NCBI GenBank assembly: GCA_030040115.1
Contig: JASHUH010000327.1
Coordinates: forward strand, 1-5,791
Reading direction: 5' to 3'
Source of the DNA: Acidobacteriaceae bacterium
GTDB taxonomy: Bacteria > Acidobacteriota > Terriglobia > Terriglobales > Acidobacteriaceae
DNA: 5,791 bases
The translations under genes and the position numbers were made by a program. The notes beneath the pieces are model-generated. The model had not been told where the DNA came from. It was given only the letters and a program-made list of their open reading frames with translations, and did not search any database. Shown one piece after another: positions 1 to 5,214 of this stretch (the first letter of the stretch is position 1; each line of letters starts with the position of its first letter).

Positions 1-579
1 AAGCCATCGCACCACCACATCGAAGACGTAGGCCCGGTGCGATATGGGTCCGCCCACCGTCGTCCAATGCAAAGGAATCGTATTCCAGATGAAATGGACG
101 GTGAAGCGCACCACGTTCATCCCCGCTCCCAGAGCCGCCCCGCCCAGCGTCAGCCAATCCGGCAGCCAGAGGCGCTCCACATCGAGCGCCGCCAGCCCAA
201 TCAGCAGCCAGCAGAGCGCCATCCTTTCTGCGCCGAACCACACCGCGTCGAAGACGCTGATCCGAGACCAGCCCGGCGAATAGACCGCTGGCAGTTGCCG
301 CCAGATCGAGACGCCCCACGCCGCCGCCAAGGAAAGCTCGACAATCGGATAGCGCCATCCGATCTTGCCCCGGCAGGTCCGGCAACGCGCTCTCAGCGCC
401 AGCCAGCTTATCACCGGTATGTTCTCCCACCACCTGAGCGTGCGCCCGCAGTTCCGGCAGTGCGACCGCGGTTGCACCACACTCTCGTGTTCCGGCCAGC
501 GGCTTAGGCATACATTCAGGAAACTGCCGAAAGCCAGCCCCACCAGCGCTCCGAGAACGGTCCCCAGAATCCGAATCAT
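1..579 (-). CDS. pilD: Prepilin peptidase (type IV leader peptidase, A24 family), copy 1, 3' end outside window
   Basis: Inner-membrane aspartic peptidase that cleaves, and in many members N-methylates, type IV prepilins or type II secretion pseudopilins. Reading from an ATG at 579, the frame stays open for 193 codons to base 1, so the C-terminal third is missing. Seen: an N-terminal membrane segment (about residues 4-24) ending in GSFLNVCLSRWP; four zinc-type cysteines C41, C44, C66 and C69 of the N-terminal cysteine-rich domain; the IGWRYPIVEL block that follows it in this family; and the first catalytic aspartate, D133, in ALDVERLWLPD. The second catalytic motif (GxGD) would lie beyond the left edge. 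The start is chosen because MIR...GT aligns with MIRTVGT of the complete copy at 2137-3048; no good ribosome site precedes it. The two copies match at about 76 of the first 120 residues by hand count. The gene lies 147 bp downstream of the SET gene on the same strand, so co-transcription is possible. The family is certain; pilD versus gspO is not resolved. Confidence 0.93.
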   Translation of the reverse strand, partial: MIRILGTVLGALVGLAFGSFLNVCLSRWPEHESVVQPRSHCRNCGRTLRWWENIPVISWLALRARCRTCRGKIGWRYPIVELSLAAAWGVSIWRQLPAVYSPGWSRISVFDAVWFGAERMALCWLLIGLAALDVERLWLPDWLTLGGAALGAGMNVVRFTVHFIWNTIPLHWTTVGGPISHRAYVFDVVVRWL

Positions 580-726
580 AAGAATAGTTGAGCCAACGCC
601 GCGCAAATATCTTTCGTGGGGTGCGCCTGGCCCTTTCGTATGTTTGCGGTCCGGAGGCTGGCGGCTGCGTCGGTCCCCCTCCGCAGGATAAGGATGGCAG
701 TGCGCCTGTCCTTGTTGACAATGCGC

Positions 727-1221
727 CTACCTGGTTGCGGCCCTGCCGCCCGCTTTCTCCTTGTTCGCACCCGTCTTTTTCGCCGCGGCCTTGCGCCGCC
801 GTATCTCCTTCGTCGAGTACATCGTCCCCCTGCAGTTCGGCGATCCGCAATTACACAGGCATTCGTCGTCGCCGCCGTCATAAAGGCAATAGTCGTAGGT
901 GATCTCCTCACCCGCGGCGATGTTGCGCAGGGCCGTGATCCACACCCGCCCGTCCACTTCTTCGGTCTCGCAATTAGGGTCGCAACTGTGGTTGATGAAC
1001 ATCGCCATGGAGTGTCCGTCGATGACCATCTCGCCGCGCCCGAGTCCAAAAAGATAGGTGACCGGCGACTCGCTGAAGCGGGTGTCGGCGTCGTCCTTAC
1101 TCAAACGGGGGCCTGTGTATTCGGCCACGCGGCGCCCTTTGCGAATGGCGGTGGCGGTGTAGCAGCCGGCGGCGTGGATAGCGGAGGAGCGGATCATCAA
1201 GCCCATCGGGTTGGGTCGCAT
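727..1221 (-). CDS. Small SET-domain protein (lysine methyltransferase-like) with post-SET zinc motif and basic tail
   Basis: Predicted 164-residue cytoplasmic protein made almost entirely of a SET domain, the S-adenosylmethionine-dependent protein-lysine methyltransferase fold. Seen in order: an N-terminal strand block with HAAGCYTATAIRKGRRV (16-32); the signature FINHSCDPNC (75-84), containing the NHSC that forms the pseudoknot and cofactor site; GEEITYDY (104-111) with the catalytic-type tyrosine; and a post-SET motif CNCGSPNCRG (123-132). In characterised SET enzymes such as DIM-5, the post-SET CxCx4C cysteines bind zinc with the NHxC cysteine; here these would be C123, C125, C130 and C80. 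Residues 138-164 form a Lys/Arg/Ala/Gly-rich tail like a nucleic-acid-binding extension. AAAGGA lies just upstream of the ATG at 1221, with very short spacing; in-frame ATGs at 1206 and 1197 are alternatives. It is transcribed divergently from the TPR gene. The substrate is unknown. No motif residue appears to be missing. Confidence 0.9.
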   Translation of the reverse strand: MRPNPMGLMIRSSAIHAAGCYTATAIRKGRRVAEYTGPRLSKDDADTRFSESPVTYLFGLGRGEMVIDGHSMAMFINHSCDPNCETEEVDGRVWITALRNIAAGEEITYDYCLYDGGDDECLCNCGSPNCRGTMYSTKEIRRRKAAAKKTGANKEKAGGRAATR

Positions 1222-1311
1222 TGTCCTTTCGAGAGGGTTCCCGCGGGCTGCGCCGCCTTCCCCGCATCGTATCCCCGCATCGTATCATTGAAGGGGGCGA
1301 CTAAGAATTAC
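1222..1311. promoter_or_regulatory. Divergent intergenic region between the SET and TPR genes
   Basis: These 90 bp separate two divergent start codons, so any promoters for both genes should lie here. On the plus strand, TATCAT (1283-1288) is one base from the sigma-70 -10 consensus and would put a transcript start near 1295, but no convincing -35 lies at the right distance. On the minus strand, each unit of the 13-bp tandem repeat contains TACGAT, a weaker -10-like hexamer. A GGGGG tract (1293-1297) lies 14 bases before the TPR start, too far for a normal ribosome site. Placing the regulatory region here follows from gene orientation; the hexamers are only suggestive. Confidence 0.4.
1260..1285. 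repeat. Perfect 13-bp tandem direct repeat, two units
   Basis: CCCCGCATCGTAT occurs at 1260-1272 and again, directly abutting, at 1273-1285, with no mismatch. It lies in the divergent SET/TPR gap. Each unit is a little more than one helical turn, so a protein could bind both on nearly the same face of the DNA. A simple slippage duplication would look identical. Confidence 0.9.
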
Positions 1312-2031
1312 ATGAAACCGGGCCTTCCCATCGCGATTTTGCTGGCCGGCTGCTTGGCCGCCGCGCAAACGCTCATGGCTCAGTCTTCCCCGCCGGCTTC
1401 CGGCCAGAATCAAAAGCCGGCTGCTGCCCCCAACCAGAATTCCGGCGCGCAAACTCCGGCCAATGCATCAGGTGGCAACCCTTTCCCTGAGGATGAAAGC
1501 TCCGTCCCCGTGCTGCCCTCCCGTGACGCCGCGAATGTCCCCTCCGATTTGAACGACGCAGGCCGCTTGTCCTTGCCCGCCGATGATACCGATCCCGTCC
1601 GCAGTCCCGATGAACCGGCCGCCGCCTCCTCCCAGGGTTTCAGCTCCAGCTTAAGCGGACTGAGCGGCTTGGCGTCTGGCGCCGATGACGAAGAACCGCC
1701 GGGACGGAAGAAGAAAGACGACCAGGTCATCGAAACCATGCCGCGGGAAACGCCCAAGGAAGACCTCAGCGTCGGCAACTACTATCTCGATATTAAGGAC
1801 TGGAAAGGAGCTCTCTCCCGCTTCCAGTCGGCGCTGGTGCTTGCCCCCGATGATCCCGATGTCTATTGGGGACTGGCTGAGTGCCAGCGCCATCTCGGCG
1901 ACTTTGCCGAGGCCCGCGCCAACTATATCAAGGTGATGGAATACGACCCCGGCAGCCATCACGCCAAGGACGCCAAAAAAGCCCTCAAAGATCCCGAGAT
2001 CGCCAACGCCAAACCAACTCCATCCAAATAG
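1312..2031 (+). CDS. Exported TPR protein, possible lipoprotein
   Basis: Predicted 239-residue envelope protein. Residues 1-23 form a signal peptide with LAGC at 11-14, a perfect lipobox; if used, C14 would be lipidated. An alternative signal-peptidase I cut after LMA (21-23) cannot be excluded because the segment before C14 is short. Residues 25-130 are low-complexity, rich in Ala, Pro, Ser, Gln and Asp, and probably disordered, followed by a charged patch GRKKKDD (131-137). The C-terminal part (about 150-216) carries two tetratricopeptide units: NYYLDIKDWKGALSRFQSAL with a closing P at 179, and YWGLAECQRHLGDFAEARAN with a closing P at 213. TPRs mediate protein-protein contacts, so a scaffold or assembly role in the envelope is inferred. 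The frame stays open far upstream, but that part is antisense to the SET gene. ATG 1312 is chosen because the signal peptide begins there; TTG at 1288 is an in-frame alternative. Convergent with the second prepilin peptidase. Confidence 0.87.
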   Translation: MKPGLPIAILLAGCLAAAQTLMAQSSPPASGQNQKPAAAPNQNSGAQTPANASGGNPFPEDESSVPVLPSRDAANVPSDLNDAGRLSLPADDTDPVRSPDEPAAASSQGFSSSLSGLSGLASGADDEEPPGRKKKDDQVIETMPRETPKEDLSVGNYYLDIKDWKGALSRFQSALVLAPDDPDVYWGLAECQRHLGDFAEARANYIKVMEYDPGSHHAKDAKKALKDPEIANAKPTPSK

Positions 2032-2041
2032 CCCGCCACGC

Positions 2042-2051
2042 GCAGCGCTGC
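2042..2051. repeat. 10-bp perfect palindrome in the convergent intergenic gap
   Basis: GCAGCGCTGC is self-complementary. It lies 10 bp after the TPR stop codon, in the 105-bp gap where the TPR gene and prepilin peptidase copy 2 converge. With no loop and no T-run on either side it does not meet the pattern of an intrinsic terminator, and no other terminator is obvious in this gap. Confidence 0.35.
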
Positions 2052-2136
2052 CGTAAAGCGACGCCGGCACTCAAAGGCGATTCCCTCAAGACCATTCAAC
2101 TGAAAGGGCAAGGGCTGCATGAAAAGCAGAAGGGCT

Positions 2137-3048
2137 CTACGCGCGGAATTCCGCCCAGCGTAAATATGCCGCGATGATCTGGTCGCCCCAAAGCCCGGCC
2201 ACGATTCCTCCTACGCAAATAAACGTGCCCATCGGCAGCTTAGTCAGCGCCCAATCCTCGGTCTTTTTGCCTCGGTGAGGCGAGCTGAGCCGAACCAGCG
2301 CCACCACTGTGCCCAGCAGAACGCCAAGCACAAAAGAAAGCAACGTGTGCCCCAGCCCGATCCACACGGCAAGCAAAAGCATCAGCTTCACGTCGCCCAA
2401 CCCAATGCCTTCGCGCCGCCGGATCAGCTGGTACGCCCAGCGGATGATGAGAACAAAAAATGGCGCAATCAGGATTCCGAGCAGCCACCGGAAAACCACG
2501 TTATACATATGCTGATGATGCGCCACCAGGCCCCCGGTCCAGTGCAGCAGCGCTGCGCTCGAGTGCACCGCAAAGCGCATGATCATGAATCCGCAACCCA
2601 GTGCGGCGCCGCCGAGCGTCAACACATCGGGGAGCCACAGATGCTCCGCGTCCAACACCGCCAAACCCACCAGCAGCCAGTACAGAATCATCTTGCCTGC
2701 CGCGAACGACAAAGCATCGAAAATGCTCACCCGCGACCACCCCGGGAGATAGAGCGCAGGCAGCGCCTGCCACGCTGTGATGGCCCACGCCGCGCCCACC
2801 GACAGCTCTACCAGCGGATAACGCCAGCCGATCCAGGAGCCGCATCCGCGGCAACGCCCACCCAGCGCCGTCCAGCTCGCCAGCGGCAAGTTCTCCCACC
2901 ACCGCGGTGTGCGTCCGCAGTTTTTGCAATGCGAGCCCGGCTTCACGACGCTCTCGCCATCCGGCCAGCGGCTCAGGCACACGTTCAGAAAACCGCCCAA
3001 TATCAGTCCTAGAATCGCCGCTGCAAGGGTGCCGACCGTCCGGATCAT
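2137..3048 (-). CDS. pilD: Prepilin peptidase (type IV leader peptidase, A24 family), copy 2, complete
   Basis: Complete 303-residue polytopic inner-membrane aspartic peptidase for type IV prepilin-like precursors. Seen: an N-terminal membrane segment (4-24); the cysteine-rich domain with C41, C44, C66 and C69, an intact zinc-type site; the IGWRYPLVEL block (73-82); catalytic D133 in VLDAEHLWLPD; catalytic D219 in GIGLGDVKLM; and the late LPMGTFICVGG motif (271-281) typical of the family end. Several hydrophobic helices separate these. Both aspartates are present, so it should be active. An in-frame start 13 codons upstream is possible, but ATG 3048 has AAGG six bases before it and matches the start of copy 1. 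A loop at 174-182 carries HHQH, replaced in copy 1 by different residues with a four-residue length difference. No pilin or secretion-motor gene is next to it, so its substrate cannot be read from context. Confidence 0.95.
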   Translation of the reverse strand: MIRTVGTLAAAILGLILGGFLNVCLSRWPDGESVVKPGSHCKNCGRTPRWWENLPLASWTALGGRCRGCGSWIGWRYPLVELSVGAAWAITAWQALPALYLPGWSRVSIFDALSFAAGKMILYWLLVGLAVLDAEHLWLPDVLTLGGAALGCGFMIMRFAVHSSAALLHWTGGLVAHHQHMYNVVFRWLLGILIAPFFVLIIRWAYQLIRRREGIGLGDVKLMLLLAVWIGLGHTLLSFVLGVLLGTVVALVRLSSPHRGKKTEDWALTKLPMGTFICVGGIVAGLWGDQIIAAYLRWAEFRA

Positions 3049-3059
3049 ATGAAACCTTG

Positions 3060-3087
3060 AGTATACGATTACCAATCTAGCCGCCAA
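3060..3087 (-). promoter_or_regulatory. Candidate sigma-70-like promoter for prepilin peptidase copy 2
   Basis: On the minus strand, TTGGCG (3087-3082) and TATACT (3065-3060) are separated by 16 bp; they match the -35 and -10 consensus at 4/6 and 5/6. The start site would fall near 3053, leaving almost no leader and placing the AAGG (3058-3055) before the transcript. Either the mRNA is nearly leaderless or the -10 match is fortuitous. Confidence 0.3.
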
Positions 3088-3088
3088 G

Positions 3089-3563
3089 TTTTCTGAGAGA
3101 CAGGGGTGCGGCCCAGCCGTTGCTCAAGTTGTCCAATCCGATGCCGTGTCGCCTCGCAACTTCATCGGCCACTTGATAACTGCGTTTGATATAGGGGAGA
3201 CGGAGGGAGAAACCGTGAGGCGGATGAACCGACGTTAGCGGGCGCCTATCTTTGACCAATCCGCTCCAAGGACAATCCGCATCTTTACTCGACCGGTGCT
3301 GGAGAATGGGGCAGGGAATTGCTTTCCATACTGCCTTCGAGAAGCCGGAAGCTTCTTCCTGCAAACTCGCTCAACTCGCCATTGAACGAACTGCCCAGTC
3401 AAGCCGCCATTCCGATAATTATCGGCGCGATCGCACGAGGCAGGGAAGTAGCTACGCGAGCAACACTTCCGGCCGAATAGGCCGCACCTTCTCTGGTTTA
3501 CAAAATGCTTGAAGTCTCCAACCGCTCGAAAATGACACGGACTACATGCGAAGGAGAAGCGCC
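3089..3563. other. Gene-poor stretch with no recognisable gene
   Basis: About 475 bp lie between the upstream end of prepilin peptidase copy 2 and the stop codon of the YXWGXW gene. The longest minus-strand frame here (95 codons, from a TTG at 3364 to 3077) has no ribosome site, no ATG and no family resemblance I recognise; its codon third positions do not show the strong G/C bias of the neighbours. No tRNA-like cloverleaf was seen. The stretch holds the palindrome cluster at 3412-3455 and a 6-bp hairpin repeat AGAAGC/GCTTCT at 3340-3356. It could be a long regulatory leader, a decayed gene or an unannotated RNA; the sequence does not decide. Confidence 0.5.
3412..3455. repeat. Cluster of three perfect palindromes
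   Basis: CCGATAATTATCGG (3412-3425, 14 bp), GCGATCGC (3427-3434, 8 bp) and GTAGCTAC (3448-3455, 8 bp) occur within 44 bp. The first is long enough, and AT-centred enough, to look like a dimeric repressor site. The other two are short and individually unremarkable. They lie about 370 bp upstream of prepilin peptidase copy 2 and about 100 bp beyond the end of the YXWGXW gene. Confidence 0.5.
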
Positions 3564-3575
3564 CTACTGGCGCTT
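3557..3575 (-). terminator. Hairpin overlapping the YXWGXW stop codon
   Basis: AAGCGCC (3557-3563) and GGCGCTT (3569-3575) form a perfect 7-bp stem. The 5-nt loop (3564-3568) contains the stop codon of the minus-strand gene. On that strand the stem is followed by CTCCTTC, not a U-run, so it is at best a weak intrinsic terminator. It might instead protect the mRNA 3' end. Confidence 0.3.
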
Positions 3576-4535
3576 ACCTCCGCCCTGAGACCCGCGCGCC
3601 GTGGGTCTCACGTTGCGGTCCGCAGGAATCGGCCTGCTGACGGCTGCGGTGGCAGGCCGGCCGTGATTCACGCTTGCCAGTTGCCCTCGATTCGTCTGAT
3701 AACTCCGTGCGTGCTGCACCTGCGTGCTCATGCGCGGAGCCGTGGGCGCGCGCCATGCCGCCGCATCGGACGGCCGCGGCCTGGCCTGCACGCCGCGTGC
3801 GCCGCCACGGAAGCTTGCGCGCGGTGCATTCCCTGCGCGACCGATGTAGCCGCGATTTCCCGCGTTATAGCTATACACGTTGTGAACCACCCGGGTGTTC
3901 AGGTGGTTGTAAACACGGTTATAGAAGAAATGGCCGCCACGCCAGTAGCCGCCCTCGTACCCGATGCCGAAAAAGCCGAAACCATAGTTGATGCCGCCGT
4001 AAAACCCGATGTACCGTCCCCAATGGCCGGGGTAGAACAAATAGCGGCCTCCATAGAATCCCCAATAGCCGGGCGTCCACAGAGCACCCTCATAAGGAGG
4101 CTCAACCCAGGCGCCAGGGACCCAGTAATAGCCCTGAGGACCCCAGGCCCAATAGCCAGGCTCCCAAATATACCCGTCAGCGGGCGGCGGTGGTTGTTGG
4201 TAGTCGGGCAGCGGTGGCGGAGGCTCCGTGGCCGTTGCGCTGGGCTGCTCGGCGTAATCTTGATCGTCGGGCGCCGGCGCCGCTCCTGCTTGCTCAGGAG
4301 GAGGGGGCGGAGCTTGCGTGGTATACGACGGGCCAGAGGGCGCCGCGCCCACGGGAGCCTCGTTCGCTGCCGCTGGGTCCGGCCCTTGGTCCGGGGGTGC
4401 TTGATCCTGAGCGCTCGCAGTGCTCGCGCTTACATCGGTGATGGTTGGCGTCAGCTTCTGGTGGCATCCTGCCATGCAAAACGCTGCCGCAAAGGCCAAC
4501 CCAATCCATGATGCAGCCCGAGGAAAGCCTTTCAT
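3564..4535 (-). CDS. YXWGXW-repeat lipoprotein, Pro-rich
   Basis: Predicted 323-residue envelope lipoprotein. Residues 1-24 form a signal peptide ending in MAGC, a lipobox with Met in place of the usual Leu; C24 would carry the lipid. Residues 30-120 are a Pro/Ala/Gln-rich linker with PPPPP and PPPP runs, likely unstructured and suited to spanning the periplasm. Residues 122-198 hold aromatic repeats at about 14-15-residue spacing: WEPGYW (124), WVPGAW (138), WTPGYW (153), YPGHW (168) and the degenerate YEGGYW (193). This is the YXWGXW (WXXGXW) repeat family, whose molecular role is not established. After a Gly/Tyr/Phe-rich tract (173-205) comes RVYNHLNTRVVHNVYSYN, then about 90 residues of Arg/Ala/Gly-rich basic sequence to the end. 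The start has a strong ribosome site (GGAGGTG) and an ATG at 4535. Function inferred only as an exposed structural or surface protein. Confidence 0.9.
   Translation of the reverse strand: MKGFPRAASWIGLAFAAAFCMAGCHQKLTPTITDVSASTASAQDQAPPDQGPDPAAANEAPVGAAPSGPSYTTQAPPPPPEQAGAAPAPDDQDYAEQPSATATEPPPPLPDYQQPPPPADGYIWEPGYWAWGPQGYYWVPGAWVEPPYEGALWTPGYWGFYGGRYLFYPGHWGRYIGFYGGINYGFGFFGIGYEGGYWRGGHFFYNRVYNHLNTRVVHNVYSYNAGNRGYIGRAGNAPRASFRGGARGVQARPRPSDAAAWRAPTAPRMSTQVQHARSYQTNRGQLASVNHGRPATAAVSRPIPADRNVRPTARGSQGGGKRQ
3586..3610. repeat. 8-bp inverted repeat inside the 3' end of the YXWGXW gene
   Basis: TGAGACCC (3586-3593) and GGGTCTCA (3603-3610) are perfect complements around a 9-nt loop, 11 bp from the stop-codon hairpin. 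It lies in the basic C-terminal coding part. The two hairpins together would give the mRNA a structured 3' end. Confidence 0.5.
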
Positions 4536-4539
4536 AGCA

Positions 4540-4546
4540 CCTCCGT
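4540..4546 (-). promoter_or_regulatory. Strong ribosome binding site of the YXWGXW gene
   Basis: On the minus strand, GGAGG ends four bases before ATG 4535; the longer match is GGAGGTG. It fixes the start of the lipoprotein gene and suggests efficient translation. Confidence 0.7.
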
Positions 4547-4548
4547 GC

Positions 4549-4567
4549 GTTCGGATTCTGTCCGAAC
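4549..4567. repeat. Inverted repeat in the leader of the YXWGXW gene
   Basis: GTTCGGATTCTGTCCGAAC has perfect 7-bp arms around a 5-nt centre. It sits directly upstream of the ribosome site, two bases from GGAGGTG. It could be an operator or, in the mRNA, a hairpin next to the ribosome site that affects stability or translation. Confidence 0.5.
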
Positions 4568-4603
4568 CCCAAGTCTAGCGCAGCCCGGTGGAGATGGCTA
4601 GAA

Positions 4604-4630
4604 CCTGGTGCGAAAATGCCGGGCGCCAGG
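4604..4630. repeat. Imperfect inverted repeat upstream of the YXWGXW gene
   Basis: CCTGGTGC (4604-4611) pairs with GCGCCAGG (4623-4630) over seven of eight positions, with a G-T pair at the other, around an 11-nt loop. It lies between the end of the first small membrane gene and the lipoprotein start. No T-run follows on the plus strand; TTCT follows on the minus strand, so a weak terminator for the upstream small gene is possible. Confidence 0.3.
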
Positions 4631-4730
4631 AGAAAACTTACCTCAGCGGCTAAAAATAAGCGTGAGCTGCGGGTCGCGCCTCCCGCCTGAAGCCGCGCCG
4701 CCCGCTGGATTGATTTTGCGATCGAGTTGC

Positions 4731-4766
4731 GGGGAAAGCCCCCGCTTTTGAAAAGGAGGGGCCCCT
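4731..4766. repeat. Cluster of overlapping short inverted repeats
   Basis: Within 36 bp are GGGG-aaag-CCCCC (4731-4743), AAAGC-cccc-GCTTT (4735-4748), CTTTT-g-AAAAG (4745-4755) and the perfect palindrome AGGGGCCCCT (4757-4766). It begins 26 bp past the stop of the first small membrane gene, in its transcribed direction. It resembles an intergenic palindromic element or a complex terminator, but no clear U-run follows. Confidence 0.4.
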
Positions 4767-4791
4767 ATCGAAAATCGAGCCGACCGCCGAG

Positions 4792-5061
4792 CTAGCGGAG
4801 AACGTGAAGGAGATTCCAGACTCCCAAAATCCCAAAGACAGCCGCGGCTTCCAAACCTAAAGCCCATGCCACCCCGCGGAGGAGATTTCCCTCCCCGATA
4901 TTCCCGGACCTTACGCGATCATAGATCCTGACTTCCGGCAAAGGAGAAATATCCAGGACGCGGCAGACCAGGCTCGCTCTCACCGGGACCGAAACCACCG
5001 CCGTCTCGCCCGAGAGCGGCGACTCCTGGCCGCTCAGATGCTCAAACACTAGGCTCGCCAT
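4792..5061 (-). CDS. Small C-terminal membrane protein, unknown function, copy A
   Basis: I do not recognise this 89-residue protein. It is a real gene because a second copy at 5425-5691 aligns without gaps over the first 39 residues and with one gap thereafter. Shared blocks are PVRASLVCRV (26-35), AWAL-LEAA (65-73) and WNL--LR at the very end. In PVRASLVCRV, eight of ten codons differ between the copies without changing the residue, which shows selection on this reading frame. Residues 63-88 are a single predicted membrane helix with a buried conserved Glu71 and two conserved tryptophans (66, 82), ending in Arg89. Cys33 is conserved. The soluble N-terminal part is poorly conserved. ATG 5061 has an excellent AAGGAG eight bases upstream (5075-5070); a TTG at 5079 is rejected. 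The start overlaps the end of a possible 41-codon ORF by 13 bp, which suggests translational coupling. Confidence 0.8.
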   Translation of the reverse strand: MASLVFEHLSGQESPLSGETAVVSVPVRASLVCRVLDISPLPEVRIYDRVRSGNIGEGNLLRGVAWALGLEAAAVFGILGVWNLLHVLR

Positions 5062-5174
5062 GCGTCGATCTCCTTCCAAATCTCATCGGCATCACGGCTC
5101 TCCGCCAGTCGCTTGAGCCGGACGCCTCTTAGCGAAGCATGTGGCGTGCCATTCTTGGCCGCAATGTTTAGCAA
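5049..5174 (-). CDS. Possible short ORF overlapping copy A, 41 residues, unknown
   Basis: A minus-strand frame from TTG 5174 to a TAG at 5051-5049 encodes MLNIAAKNGTPHASLRGVRL followed by KRLAESRDADEIWKEIDAWRA. The composition is protein-like: mixed charged residues and an amphipathic C-terminal stretch. Its last codons contain the AAGGAG of copy A, and the two frames overlap by 13 bp, a layout common in co-translated pairs. Against it: the only usable start is TTG, with no clear ribosome site, and an in-frame stop lies six codons upstream of it. It may therefore be the decayed 3' end of a longer gene. I recognise no family. Confidence 0.4.
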   Translation of the reverse strand: MLNIAAKNGTPHASLRGVRLKRLAESRDADEIWKEIDAWRA

Positions 5175-5214
5175 TTTAAAATCAATAGCTCAGGGGGGTT
5201 GATGTGGCGGTGCT

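Noticed and set aside
690..713. Hairpin AAGGA/TCCTT after the SET gene as a terminator
   Set aside because: The stem is imperfect, with an internal loop, and no T-run follows on the minus strand.
616..1311. Long plus-strand frame continuous with the TPR gene
   Set aside because: It runs antisense through the SET gene, whose motifs are unmistakable. The TPR product begins with a signal peptide at 1312.
2275..3012. Plus-strand 245-codon frame
   Set aside because: It is antisense to prepilin peptidase copy 2 and has a Gln/Arg/His/Pro-rich product typical of an opposite-strand shadow in GC-rich DNA.
3077..3364. Minus-strand 95-codon frame as a gene
   Set aside because: It has a TTG start only, no ribosome site, no recognisable family, and it overlaps the likely promoter area of prepilin peptidase copy 2.
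3427..3434. GCGATCGC as an HIP1-type cyanobacterial repeat
   Set aside because: One occurrence in a GC-rich window is not meaningful, and the gene content does not suggest a cyanobacterium.
3546..4511. Plus-strand 321-codon frame
   Set aside because: It is antisense to the YXWGXW gene and Arg-rich without motifs; the minus strand has a lipobox, a strong ribosome site and repeats.
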